Origin: Calvatia gigantea
Lineage: Eukaryota > Basidiomycota > Agaricomycetes > Agaricales > Lycoperdaceae
Length of the DNA: 64,000 nt
Direction: 5' to 3'
NCBI GenBank assembly: GCA_025093985.1
Contig: JACAAK010000014.1
Span: 1,054,001 to 1,118,000 of the forward strand
Shown here piece after piece: positions 22,259 through 34,275 of this stretch (the stretch's first letter is position 1; every line of letters begins with the position of its first letter). Both the position numbers and the translations under genes were made by a program. Below the pieces are notes generated by a model. That model was given only the letters and a program-made list of their open reading frames with translations. It made no database searches and was not told the DNA's origin.

Positions 22259-23337
22259 ATGTGGTTCTCACCGTTGCTTCTGCTACTCCCCCTCGCCGTT
22301 AATGCGCAGCGCTTTGTGCGCTTCATTTCTACGGACGGTAAAGAGTATACCGGTGATGCAATCTTGCCAGCCGGGACTCTCGACGCATCCAAGAGTGAGA
22401 GTGCCCGGTTGATCACAGGAGATATCCTTGGTGATTTCCGGATCACGAACAGGGTCAAGGTTGGTGATCGGCGCTTCCATTAAACACGCAGAGTTATTGA
22501 TGAAGGAGCGTCGTGTCATAGCCCATCCAGAAGCTACTCTCCCCTATTCCAAGCGAAAGGGTCAGGACAGTGCGCTGTGTCGGATTTAACTATGCCTCAC
22601 ACGACCAAGAAGTACGTCGAGTCCTATTTGATACCTTCAGCATCATCCTGACAAGAATTAAAAGGCGAACATTACTATCCCAGACTTCCCTATCCTCTTC
22701 TACAAGCCTTTTACTGCCCTCAATACCCCCAGCGATGACATCCCTGTCACTGCAGGATACCAGAACCAAAGCGGTTTCATTTCAAAAATGGACTATGAAA
22801 CGGAGTTGGTTGTCATCATGAAGAAGAAGGCCTTCAATATTTCCGAAGATGAGGCCCTCGATCACGTTCTGGGATACAGCGTCGGACATGATGTATCCCA
22901 CCGTGGCTGGCAAATTGAGCGTGGCGGCGAGCCGGAGCCTCAATTCTCTATGGGCAAGGGAGCTGACGGTTGGGCACCTTGGGGTCCTGCCATTGTCTCC
23001 ACGAACGTCATCAAGGACCCGCAGACACTCAACATCTGGACCAAGGTTAACGGCAACATGATGCAAAACGACACGACTGCAAACATGATCTTCGGCGTCA
23101 AGCAGCTGGTGGCATTCTTCTCCATGGGTATCACATTACTGCCTGGCGATGTCATCTTCACCGGAACGTAAGTGCTCAGAACGTAAATGCAAGTACATTT
23201 CTGATGCGTTCTCTTTCTTCAGTCCAAGTGGTGTGAACCTCGGGAAGGCGAATCCCGTATGGTTGACGGACGGCGATATTGTCGAAGTTGGATTGGAGAA
23301 TGTCGGCACTTGCACGAATAAGATTACCCACACGTAG
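22259..23337 (+). CDS. Fumarylacetoacetate hydrolase-family protein with signal peptide
   Basis: Four exons (22259-22459, 22531-22611, 22665-23167, 23223-23337) give 299 residues. FAH-family enzymes hydrolyse or decarboxylate beta-diketo acids using a divalent metal. The usual motifs are present: CVGFNYASHDQE, FPILFYKPFTAL, metal-binding acids in MDYETELVVI, GYSVGHDVSHRGWQ, then FTGTPSGVNLG across the last splice. Unusually, the protein begins MWFSPLLLLLPLAVNAQRF, a textbook secretion signal with a likely cut after the NAQ region. Most FAH-family enzymes are cytosolic or mitochondrial, so a secretory location is unexpected. The donor of intron 1 (RVK|) was chosen because it gives the family's KLLSPIP junction in phase. 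The substrate cannot be told from sequence. Confidence 0.88.
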
Positions 23338-23802
23338 TCATGACCATGATTGTTGATAAGGTTTAAATTTTGGAATGGACTTACCTATCATGGGGAAATG
23401 CTTCAACCGCGGCTTGACCAACAACATTCAATGCCGCCGGGGGTAGACGGCATTGCTTCTAATTGCAGGACTTGAACACACGTAGAATATTGAGGATATG
23501 TGAGGCCGCCAATAGGAAGGGGGGAATTGCTGATGTGGCCTTGGCTGAAGAGAGCTTACCACCGTTTGTTTGCTTCATTCACACACTGTGCGTTCCGTCA
23601 GGGGTTTATTCACACATCGCAAGGTTAAATCTGGCTAGCGGTCGAACGTTGTTTGACCTGAAGCAGCTTTTGGTCACATCAATGTTGGCGATCCGATTGG
23701 GTGAATGCTAGAACAAATGTTATATCCACCCACCCCATCTCCCAACTTTCGCTCAACTCGCAGCCGCGCAGAACAAGCTCCAAGATCAATGTCAATTCAG
23801 AA
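23338..23802. other. Convergent 3' intergenic region
   Basis: Separates the 3' ends of the FAH-family gene and RRP45. It should contain both polyadenylation regions. No gene or structured repeat is seen. Confidence 0.5.
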
Positions 23803-24858
23803 CTATCGAACCTCAACAGTTCTACTCATCCAATCTTCTGTCAATCGAGCCTCGACAAAGTCGTGAAGCTCTTTAGCCTTTTGAACACTGACCTTCACCA
23901 ATTCGAGAATCTCTTCATTATGGAGGGGAACACCACCAAGCTTTTGAAGTACGCAGATCTCCCGCTGCCCGTTAAGCGCGATGGAAAGGAGGCCGGCACT
24001 CAAGCGCTGTTCCAACTGTGAGGGGTCAAGGACGGGAGGGATAGTTGCGTCGGGGAAGAAGGCAAACGTAAAGCAAAATGGTGTATGATGAATTGCAAGT
24101 GGGACAGGCGCCCGTTCGGAAGGTGGATGCTGGAGATATGGTCAGACATTTATGAACGGATGAAGACCAAATCACGGCGCACGATAATAATCTCGTCTCC
24201 TAGAACTTCAACCTCTGGTCTTCGGAAATGTCGGAGGGCGACAATACCTGCTAGGCAAGCACAATCGAGCATGTTTCCGGCGTCGGACAGAAAGTGCAAG
24301 GTTAGACGCAAATGCCATACCTGAACGAGATCCATCACCAGCATGGAAATCGAACTGCGGCGACATACCCTCTGACCTGTTAATATGCAAAGTGACTCCT
24401 TATCCACAGCATCACTTCTTCTCAAGACTTTGTCCAGCATTCGAGTGATTGTCACCTCTTCATCAGAGGGCCTAGAAGAATGTTAGTCAAACGAAGATCT
24501 GTATACTGGAGGGGAAAGCCCGCACCTACCGTCCAGTTTCATACTCACTTGATGCCATAGGGGATATTTCAGAATGAACTGAGATAACCCCCTCAAATGA
24601 TCTTTCAGGGGGTGGTTTGACCATTTTTGCTTCAACTTGAGCGATAACTCTGAGAAAAGTTCAGTTTGCCGAATCACCTCGGGAAGAAAAGTCTCACCTT
24701 GTCTTTCCCATACTACACTCGACATATCCGAGCTCAGGTCCAAATTTAAGTTCCGGTTTTCTCTGTTCCAACGTCGAACGACCATCGAGTCTCAGGGTTT
24801 CCTTGAGAGAGAGATACAGGAACTCCTTCTCAGGGATTGAAGGTGAGGGAGGCCGCAT
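23803..24858 (-). CDS. Exosome complex component RRP45
   Basis: Five exons (24858-24698, 24649-24530, 24471-24369, 24320-24183, 24129-23803) encode 282 residues. RRP45 is one of six RNase PH-like subunits of the nuclear and cytoplasmic exosome ring, which processes and degrades RNA; the fungal ring is catalytically inert and channels substrates. Recognisable segments are LKETLRLDGR near residue 20, ELGYVECSMGKTR, SEISPMASSEYETGRPSDEEV, VDKESLCILTGQRVWHLRL, LDCACLAGIVALRHFRRPEV, PVPLAIHHTPFCFTFAFF and the C-terminal NGQREICVLQKLGGVPL. All splice phases close. It shares a 212-bp divergent promoter with TRM112. The C-terminal end after EARLTEDW is short compared with some family members. Confidence 0.93.
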
Positions 24859-25070
24859 TATCTGATAATATTACTGCAGTGATAAGTTCTTGAGGTCCAA
24901 AAGCTGTGAACGATCATGAAATGGCAGCAACCAGCTGGACGTGCTGTGAGAGGACGAAGTAACGAAAAACAGAAATCAAACACGTGAGGATACTAGTCAA
25001 CTGTGCCAAACATTTTGATCGAAATTTCGGCCTGGGCTAACTGCTGTATTTTTTTCGCTCGAGAACAATC
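24859..25070. promoter_or_regulatory. Bidirectional promoter between RRP45 and TRM112
   Basis: Only 212 bp separate the two start codons of these divergent housekeeping genes, so one region must drive both. No TATA box is evident in either direction. Confidence 0.6.
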
Positions 25071-25604
25071 ATGGTCCGGCTTATAACACACAACCTCCTC
25101 GCATGTCATGCAAAAGATTGTAACACAAACAACTTCCCGCTTATATTCCAGAACGTCCAGCTTGAGATCAGGGAGGCAGAATTCAATTCTGACTTCATAA
25201 AAAGATTCTTGCCCAAGATCGAGTGGGACGCACTCGTAAAGACGGCTCGCGAGGTCAAACACACGTAGTAATTCATGTGATGATATATCCTCACCTGTCC
25301 CGGACTAGCTTGGCGACACGTCCCTGCCTCAGGAGCAGCCTGAGATGGTAGATGATGATTTCCTGAAGAACCTCCATCATGTACTATTTGAAGTACGTAA
25401 CTTCACATCTTCTACTACGATACTTCCTGGAAGTGATATGAAAGCAGACGCACGTTATCGAAGGCGCGATGATTTGTCCAAATTGCAAGCATAACTACCC
25501 GATTTCGGACGGAATTCCGAACATGGTCGGTCCTCTCGTGAACTCGTTTCCAGACATCCACTGATTATTTGTAACAGCTTCTAGCTGAACATGAAATAGC
25601 ATAA
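25071..25604 (+). CDS. TRM112 methyltransferase activator
   Basis: Four exons (25071-25253, 25309-25392, 25448-25525, 25578-25604) encode 123 residues. Trm112 is the small zinc-binding partner that stabilises and activates several methyltransferases acting on tRNA (Trm9, Trm11), rRNA (Bud23) and translation factor eRF1 (Mtq2). The start MVRLITHNLLACHAK is diagnostic. A zinc ribbon is formed by the N-terminal C-x4-C (ACHAKDC) and the late CPNC. The C-terminal YPISDGIPNMLLAEHE is the standard ending. Length fits the family. The last exon codes for only eight residues. Its 3' end meets the next gene tail to tail with a gap of 26 bp. Confidence 0.95.
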
Positions 25605-25630
25605 GATATTGCTACAGAAATGCGACCATG

Positions 25631-26193
25631 TTAGTCCCTGTTGCAGTCGGAGTCAGAGTCACCACCGTCCACGACCAAAGCTGATTCGTCGTCCTGATCT
25701 AAGAGTAACTTGACTTTCTGCTTCTCTAGCTGTTGAAGCAAGTTCCTGAAGGTAATGGTTTTGACCCAATCTAAACCATATCCTTTCTTATTTTCCGGGA
25801 TCCATGTTACGTCTAGTTGGACAGTGGCCATTGGTAGTTCATAATGGCGGCTGTGAACAGTTCAGTTGGAGTCGTTACAAGGATAATCTAACACACATAC
25901 CTCCCTTCTCCCCCCTGGTCGGTATCAAGCAATGCCGAGAGTCTTGGCTTCTTGATCACCTTAGCATCGCTCTTTTCCCCTGCCCCTCCTGACATTTCTG
26001 TGTCGTGGTCACCCCCTTCGCCGTAACGCTTCTGCTTCTTCTCCTTTTGCCCTTCTGTTTTTGGCCTCCCCGACCGTATTGCGTATTGCATAGTCCTGGC
26101 CTTATCCCGTGCCCGAGAGTAAATGTCGCCTACCCGAACAGTGTGACGGCCATCAGTTTTAGGGCGGATAGGCAGGGAGGTACTCTGGTTCAT
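25631..26193 (-). CDS. Small protein of unknown function
   Basis: Two exons (26193-25901 and 25850-25631) joined in phase give 170 residues. The N-terminal half is basic and hydrophilic (VRVGDIYSRARDKARTMQYA, then Lys/Glu-rich GQKEKKQKRYGEGG), consistent with a nuclear or nucleolar protein. The C-terminal half has WIPENKKGYGLDWVKTITF followed by an amphipathic helix rich in Gln, Leu and Lys, then an acidic tail (GGDSDSDCNRD). The phase-consistent splice and clear composition argue for a real gene. I do not recognise a family. Confidence 0.65.
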
Positions 26194-26446
26194 TGTGACG
26201 GTGATTAAGACGAAAGTAAAGGGGTTTTAGATTGCAATGTACATTAAAAGGTGGAGAATGTCTTTCAAGACAAATGAACATACCAACAAACAAGGAAAAT
26301 GAATAGGGTCAACACCATAACCGAACGCTTAACGTTTAACAGCATAATACATATTCCTTACTTGGCATAATCCAGCATCGCTTGAGCAGCACCCTACACA
26401 GAAGACCTTGAACCAACCCATTTAACCCAGTTAACATAGGAGATGT

Positions 26447-28311
26447 TCAATCGCTGGTTATTAGGTCATCAATCTCGCGTAACGTCTTGATAGATGGGCT
26501 GAAAAAATAACCTGCCCCACGAGGGATGACGAAATCGGGTAGCGACAATGGTTTCTGTGAGGGATCATTCGCTGTAGTGGGATCGTATCCAGTCACCGTT
26601 CGAGGCTCACTTGGGGAACCTTGACCGATGATGGGATCCAAGCTGAAATAACATTTTTAGCCAATGGTTTAAGGATGAGCGTTGTTCATGCAACTGACCC
26701 AGGTACGGAGCTTGGAGCTGCGTCCCCACTAAGAAATGGGAAGTTCTGATTATTTGCCCACACTTCCAGTATAAATTAGACATCTGACGAAGCAGTACGA
26801 CTAGCGTCACTTACTGTTCTGAATGAATCGGAAACCGTCACTGATGCTGGATTGATAGCAAACAAACAGGAATCCCCGTTCGAATTTCGTGGTGCCTTGA
26901 GCATGTTCCTCCGGGCTCACTTCTGGCCCAAACGGTATTCCGCGCCTCATGATCCTATGCCTCTCAAGTGAACCAAACCGAGTAAGGTCCGCTCTTGGGT
27001 TGGCACGGCGAATGTGTGCAGCCCACGGGCATTTGTAGTTATCCCGGAAATCACCTGTGTACGAAAAGTTATTGTTCCTATGTCCCCCAAGTCGTATAGT
27101 GTTGAATCAAAATGAAATGGTGCACATCGGCTCGTTTCTCAGAATCTTACCGATCTGGGTCCTTGGCCAGCGCTGGATCATCGCGGAAAGGCGACACATC
27201 AATTGGCGCACCTGTATGACAAGCATGAAAATGAACACCCAACGCTGTGTGTTGCATTCTGCATTTTCCCATGACTCACCACTCTTCCAACGACCAAAAA
27301 GCCTTGCACCAAGCAGCTCACTGCCCTGTTCCACTGAGAGGTCGTCACCGGTCTCAGGATCCTTCTTCAAAGCATTTTCCTTGAGAAAGGAATTAAATTC
27401 AGGAACACGTTGAAGGAGATATCGAAAAACGAGGAAGCTTCCGTCAACCGCCCAGTTTGGTTCGGGGTTATCGGTGTAGCCCGTCAGAATGAACTTGACA
27501 TCCAAAGGAGGGGGCCCTGGCACGGCGGGATCGAAACCAATGATATTGGGGTTAGAAATGCCGTCCCTGAATCCGAAGCTATGCAAAGTTAAGTTTCAAA
27601 AGAAAAAATAAAGGCTTTTACGCTTACTGCTCGTGTCCGGCCTGACCTCCTGGCCTGACGTTACCGTTGACGCCCCTGATGATGCGTATGGACGACCTTT
27701 TCGCGCTATGGCTGAAGATTTTGGTAACCTCGTTGATTTGTTTCTTTGTGGTCTCCTCGCTGTCACCAGCAACCAAAATGACACCATCAATTTGTTCTAA
27801 GAACTCTGGGTCCCACTTGGGCTTGTCTCCATCCATAGGGTCGTCGAGAATATGTGCGTCTTTCACTGCACCGTTCTTGAAAATGCCACCATCCATTGAT
27901 AATGAAGTTCCGGTCATCTTTTCGTCAGAAATGCCAATCTATTCCAGCACTCAGTCAGCTACAAACTCTTCTAAGGAGGGGACATAACAGACAGTACGAA
28001 GACCGGCGTACGAGAGCGCGATGTTCACACCGACAATTTTAAGTAGGCCCTGCTTTCCTTCTTTCCGATACTTCTTGATATCGTTCTTGTCCTTAAAGAC
28101 TTGTTCTGCGGTCTTGATCAGAGGCACCAGTTCCTTGAGGTGTTGAACGAAGCTCTTTGCATCGGTAATTTGGAAGAAGATGAGGGTTTCTACCTTCTTA
28201 GGGAGACCCCCTCTGATAAAACGAGTGTAAGAGTTACAACCACACACACACAAGATTACAACTTACAGAATGTCTCCTTGAATATTACTTGCATTAATTT
28301 TCGTTGTCATT
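26447..28311 (-). CDS. DyP-type (dye-decolorizing) heme peroxidase, copy 2
   Basis: Eight exons on the minus strand: 28311-28268, 28212-27993, 27938-27628, 27578-27280, 27211-27151, 27077-26815, 26762-26699 and 26642-26447. The product closely resembles copy 1, with the same intron positions and phases; several exons have identical lengths (44, 311, 61, 64 nt). It has GFRDG as the GxxDG catalytic motif and AAHIRRANPRAD with the proximal heme His. Exon 6 differs by a small internal change (YTGDFRDNYK against FENEFRDMHK). The N-terminus MTTKINASNIQGDIL lacks a signal peptide, as in copy 1. The arrangement implies an inverted duplication of one gene. The upstream intron at 28213-28267 carries a short CA repeat. 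Confidence 0.93.
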
Positions 28312-30224
28312 TCTCACTAAAATAAGGTGGGTAAGTATGGCGGGTTCCATGCTAAGGTGTTTCTCACTTAAATACCTGTGTTTGATTCCCGTTTCCCCCT
28401 TCCTAAGAAAGTGATTGTCTGAGATACTCACCCGCCGGCTATGGTGAGCGTAACTGGGTTTAGCACACATCAAAGTTCTACCCTTTCAGGCCCTGGAATT
28501 TTGAGATACCCCCGGAATTGCAGAATGATGAGTCAGCGACAGAGTGGGCATTTTCGTGTGCGCTGGCAGAACGGCACCACAACGTCCAGAAGATAGCTCG
28601 CGAGATGTACCACTGATGCGGCCCACCAATTCAGAACCCATTCACAGAACGGTTAACAAGAGATATTTGGAAAGCGAAAGTGAACCCCGTGGATTCCGGG
28701 GGCCTTTGTGCTGGCGGCGCGGCACCTCGGTCGTTGAATCAGTACTAGATCCCTGCTACTAGTACTAGTAGTACATTACCATCAATATGTGATACTGTAC
28801 GAAGGGATAAGCTAGGCTGGCTTGCGGCGAGATCGAGTACTTTCGAGTCAATTCTTCAGAAGCGCTCGGCGCATTACAACTCTCTTGGGTTTAGCTCCGC
28901 GTTGAGTATTCAGATGAACCTTTCTAGGGATAATTTCTGAAAAAACATCATAATCGGTCAATTGCAAAAGGATCTATGGAGGACATTTAGTTGCGAATGG
29001 TGCGGAAAGTCTTTTCAATTTGCTATGACATGGAGCGCGTTTCGTTGCAAATGAAGGGGCATATGTGCGCTACCAAACGCTGGCGCGCTTTTCCCGCGAG
29101 TTATTGCACATGGTACCCGGTCACACAAGTAACATGGACTACTGGATTACGGAAGTGACTCGGCCTACTCGTTATCTGTTGATGAGAGTGCGACATGCAG
29201 CTTCGATCTTTGTCCCTGCTAGTATGAGATATGTCATGGGTATATTATATGACTTCATAACTATGTGCCTTCTAGTTTGATGCATTTGGCGAAGGAAGAG
29301 TTCCCAGATTCGTGACCTGGAGGAGCTGGGCGTCCATCTGCCACCCACGCTATTCTTATACTTGAACGAATTTTTCCCGGCGTCTGTCCTACAAATTCCA
29401 CAAACGGTCCCCGTCCCGCTAGCACCCCCGATTTGGCCTTATCAAGGCCTATGAGGTTGGACCAGGATTATTTTGTTATGCCGATAACCAAGCTCTATCA
29501 TATGCGTCAGAAGACATTTTAAAAAAATGGAAGACCAGATTCGCCAGTCTAATGTTATACACCAAGCGCCGAACGGAATACGGTAGCGATACTTGATACG
29601 TAATATCTTCACAGAATACAAACCCGACGTCGGAAGAGGTCACTGAATCGCTCTAATTGAAGCCATCAAGCAAGTTCTCGGGAATCTGGGTGGGAGATCG
29701 ACTTAGTAGCTCGCTCCAAGGACAAGGTAAGAAGAGAGAGTGCTTAGGTTGTTAGATCTCTCAAAGATTTAAATTGGATATTAGGAACACAGGGATTTTG
29801 AGATTGCACTGACCATGTGACCTCACTCCGAGGCGCTTCCTGTTATTTTAATATTTGCCTCGTGCCGGACGCATGTCAGGGTCCGACAAAAAACCTCAAG
29901 GCGATGAAACACAATCAAGGAGAGTAGGTCATAGCCACTTGTGCGCGAGGAATCCATGTGTTCCTCCTACTAAACGTACTAATAGACATGGTGGACATCT
30001 TCTCTCTCCCTCATATCTCATCTCATCTTTCTTCGTTCGGAACGCAACTCGGGCGTTTTCCCCTCATTCTTTGTATGTTTCCATACCAATTCATTGCGTT
30101 GAGTACAAAAAACTTACTGGCTCTGGCCTGCAATTAGTCTTCAGAGAACGTTGTTCTCCGCTGTCTTGTTTTCGTTTTTGTGTTAGCCATTGTAACGACC
30201 GTCGCGATCTAAAGTGATTATAAT
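28312..30224. other. Intergenic, no gene seen
   Basis: About 1.9 kb with only short, motif-free open frames. A perfect 16-bp palindrome (CTACTAGTACTAGTAG) lies at 28756-28771. The first few hundred bases should hold the promoter of the second DyP gene. Confidence 0.5.
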
Positions 30225-31395
30225 ATGGCATGCGCCACGCAGACCATCACGATCGCATCCCCCAGTACTCGTGCAAAGGAGCTCGCGGTAAGCGCTCGAA
30301 AACTTCTTGAAGACTTGAAGGAGTTGGAGGTCGGGGTAATGACATCGAACGATTGGCAGCAGTGTCCCAGGAGGACACCCACTACTGGAAGGCAATCAGT
30401 TCCCTCACAGAAGCCCATCCACTGCTTCCTACCAGCAGAGTCTTTCCGCGTACAAACCCCTCCTCAACCCAACCTCTTCCATCATCCTGGAGAAATCCGT
30501 TGACAAGAAACACATCACAGGAACGTTTGTAACATTCTGCGAGCACCTTCTGTTCATGAATCACGTCTGGAGGCAAGAGCGGGAATTACGGGCCCTCCGG
30601 ACTTCACTTAAAGCAGCCGAGAAAGCGCAGCGTTCCAATGCTTTCAAGTCGTTCTGCGATCGACTATTACTTTCCAATCGGATATGGCAGCTGGAGAGAC
30701 AGACACAGGAGCTAGTTGCTGAAGGGGAAAGGAACAAGCGCGCGAGGGTGGCTGCTATTACCCATGCGGCCAAACAGATGGCGGTGGATGTGCGGAAAGA
30801 GGCGAATGGTCGAGGAAGTTTGTATTGGAGTTGTTGTACGAGCTTGAGGAAAGCAAAGAGATGGTGTCTGAAATGAGGGAGAAGCACGAGGAGGAAATCC
30901 GGGAGATTCACGGAGACTGGTTGAAAGAATATCGTCAAGTTGCTAGGGAGAATGAGCAACTACGGCTGGAACAGCACGCGCGGCTGGCAGAGCAAGAAGT
31001 CTCGAATGAACTCGAACAATCATTGTACGATGCTGTAGAACGAGGCCAGCACAGAAACGAAGACCTTGACTGGGGATGGTGAATCAACCTTGATCGGGGA
31101 TGCCTTTGATGGCGCTTCTGTTCTTTTCCCGAGTTCCTCTTCCCACTCGGTTGACGGGACGGAGGTCGATGATATGACGGAGGTCGAAGAGGGGATGTCC
31201 ACCATGTCCTCCGCTACTTGTGTTTCCTTCCAAGAATTCCCTAATTGGCCTGGGAAGTCCTCGACTCCGGCTCGGCAGCAACGGCAAAACCCCAAGTCGG
31301 TGGACGTGTCGATGGAGAAGAGGTGGCTGTCCAGGCGACAGTCTACATCAGTTGCGAAAACTCGACGCAACACCTTATGCTGGATTCTCGTTTAA
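30225..31395 (+). pseudogene. Decayed coiled-coil protein gene
   Basis: A coherent coding signal passes through several frames without usable introns. It begins at MACATQTITIASPS (frame of 30225) and runs to KELEVG. It continues as DIERLAAVSQEDTHYWKAI in a second frame from 30341. From about 30430 it runs in a third frame as YQQSLSAYKPLLNPTSSIIL, then EHLLFMNHVWRQERELRAL. From about 30815 it returns to the first frame as KFVLELLYELEESKEMVSEM. A last shift leads to GESTLIGDAFDGASVLFP. Most of the product is a long coiled coil. The candidate introns at the first two switches are only about 35-41 bp and do not fix the phases. I therefore call it a pseudogene with three to four frameshifts. Alternatively, base-call indels interrupt a functional gene. 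I do not recognise the family. Confidence 0.5.
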
Positions 31396-34275
31396 TCCCC
31401 TTTTCTTCGGCAACCCTGAAGCGCTGGTCGTTTCTCCCTCCCGAGCAGATAATGTCGAGGCACCTGCAAAGGTTGCCCTAAAAATTCCGCCTCCAAGCTC
31501 AATCAGGGAGAGGAAGGATTCGGCGACGAAGACCTCAAGGTCGGTAGGACCGACGGGGGCAAGGGGACCTTGGAGATTCTGACCCGTAGAGTAGATCTTA
31601 CGAGCTTCACGACTGAGATGGAAAGGATATTTATTAGGTGTATCTATGGACAACGCATTATAGTCATGTATGTACTTTAAATGACAGACGCCCACCACCA
31701 TAAGATAAGCTTTAATTCTGGAAGAACAGCAGAGAAGGCGTGTTCGGTGTTCAGAGCGCTCAACCACGTCGACATCTTTAATCACAATCAACAATTCCCA
31801 CGCCGTAATGGCAGCAGTGTCCGATCACTGCGATCAAGCTGCCCCGAGGCGCAACCTCCATGCGGGCTGGGAACACAGTAAGTATGTTAATCCTACAAGC
31901 GCACTGACGCAGTTTTTGCCCACTCCGGCCCGAAATGTGCAGAAAAAAACCAGCGCGGATCCGTAAGTGTCATTCCGGCTTATGGGCCGCTTTGGTTTCC
32001 CTGTGAATCTGATGTCAGTAATATCAGAAGAAGGCTATATCGGAACTTCCAAGCTAGAAGCAGAGTTTACTAAGGGGAAGGTCAGTTGACCAATTTCATC
32101 AGCATTGGGGAACAACATTGATCATGAGCAGGTTGTTCAATGGGATAAGTAATCTGTTGTGCCAATTCCTTGTATCTGTAAAGGTCAATTACCGAATAGT
32201 ACGGAGGGTACCAAAGAACCCCCGGTCATTTGGCCAAAATGATAGACTATATGCCCAATGATAACCTTGAGGGCAACGTCACCTACAACCTCCGAATATC
32301 TCAAACTTAACCGACGACGAATGATATCAGTGATCAGTCAGACTTCCAACACTCTGCCAAGACCCCAGAGCGCCACGAGTTATCTCTAGATACTTACCGG
32401 GAAAGATAGTTAGATAGCCTAATTCCAGAGTGATGCGCGGCTGCTATCGGAAAATCCTCTTGTGCTTCTCCACGGCGCTGAGTGAGTCTGGGGCATTGAC
32501 ATCGTCCCGGAACACCTTGGGATTATGGCAGGATTTGGTCGATGGTGTCACCTTGCTTGAGGTCCCCGGAGTGGGATCACTATATTTTCCTAGCGCCAGA
32601 TACAAGTGTCGAAGTCTTCGTTATGGAGAGCGGCTCAAATGCGGGGAGAAAAAAATAATATGACACCGAAGTGGGACCCCCACTGTCAGCCCAAGGCCTG
32701 GTCCTTGGGGTCACCGACGCCTGAGACCCCCAACAGGGTCATATGTTCTTCTGTTATGATCAGAACCACCAAACCCAATATCGGGGAGGGTCAATTTGGG
32801 AAGTTCAGACAAGCTCAAACTCCAATACTTCGGTTCCAGTTTGATGGTCCTGCGAACCCACCCTTCTGTGAAATTGCCTTCAGAACAATGTTCCTTTGCG
32901 GTGATCAGATTATGTCGGGTCCGCACAGTGGGTGCGTGGTGAGCGGCCTGTACTACAACACCAATTGCCATGGCCCAGCATTGGCGATCAGTACTCAGTG
33001 ATAGGCAGACGGCCGCTAGCTGAAGGCTCCACTATCGTCGCAACGGCAGCCAAATTGCCTAGTAGCGGGAGTAGATACCGGGCTTGAATGGATCTTCGGA
33101 ATCCAGTCGTTCTTCTAGTCGTCTGCCACCGAATCAGACATCACGGTCCGGTGCACGGGCGCCTAGAGGGGAGGGGAAGGTGTGGGGGGAAGGCGTGTTT
33201 CTACTTGAAATCTTTCGCTTGAATCTTTTTTCAGCCACCTACAAGGGGGGGGATATGCGGTTTTGTTTGGCCATTCTATGCGGCGAGCCTTACGGTACTT
33301 AGCTGATTTGCCTCCTTCGAGTGCGCCAAGGGCGTGGAACGGTGACAAACTTGTACCGAATGGATTAATATGTTGACGGGGTTATGTGGATTTCTGGACA
33401 TATGTTGAGCACCACGGTAGTAATTTAAAAGCTGACATTCGTTCATCACGCTCTGGCTACGGCCGCGGCTTTCCTGAACTGGAATGTGGAGGACCCACCG
33501 ATCGCGCATTCGACCTAGTCCGCGAAATACGAGGCGCGAAGGTAGTATCGCGGAAAAAAGTCATTGTGCTCGGCAACGGACCGCCTTCAACCAGGTCGAA
33601 CTCCAAATTAACCTCTGGAGACCTCGCGAGACCGTCGGTGATGGTTCGGGCCCCGGGGTGTCATCTGGTGTCAGTTTGTTAACCCTTCTCTCTTGAAGGG
33701 TTAGGGTAACAAAAATAGAACGGGGGAAGGACCTCGGGGTTCTCAATTTGCTTCCATCATTTTATTTGTTGTTATTTTATTTGTTCATTTCTTCACGGTA
33801 CAGGGTCGGTCAGTTGTTTGACAAGAAACTGGATCTTGGTCAATTGTCAGGGCCCTGTTGGACTCGAGTTGGAATGAACGGGAAGTCCACTAGAACTTTT
33901 CGTGCCCCGCCAAGCATGGATTTGTACTACGCACCGAAGCAAGAAAGGGAGCGAAGGATGTTCTTGATTGGATCACGATCAAGATTAGGATATATCTGTC
34001 TGAAAACGGGAGGCCACTTTAGTGCTTCGGTGGGAGGATTCTGGCACTTAAAAGAGACGGATAAGGACAATACTGACTTAAGGACTCCGGTAGATTGCAT
34101 TGACACCTTTGAGGGATTCATCACCGTCCCCTTGCCACCATCGTTGCAACATCGGTTCAAGTCATCTTCCGGGCTCGAGAGCTCGTCTAAATTGGTAAAG
34201 CCTAATATTTTTGACGCCTGAGAGGTTCTCTGACCACTCATCATACCACCCACTCAGGCTGCCATCCACTTCGAT
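31396..34275. other. Gene-poor region
   Basis: Nearly 2.9 kb with several open frames of 60-157 codons, including one of 157 codons at 33748-34221. None has recognisable motifs, coherent splicing or a paralogue in the window. The right end should carry the promoter and leader of the transcription factor gene. Confidence 0.45.

Noticed and set aside
28756..28771. Perfect 16-bp palindrome CTACTAGTACTAGTAG
   Set aside because: It is a simple CTAG/TAC repeat, isolated, with no flanking structure suggesting a hairpin terminator, target site or operator.
33748..34221. Open frame of 157 codons upstream of the transcription factor
   Set aside because: It has no motif, no supporting splicing and lies in the likely promoter and leader region; too weak to call a gene.
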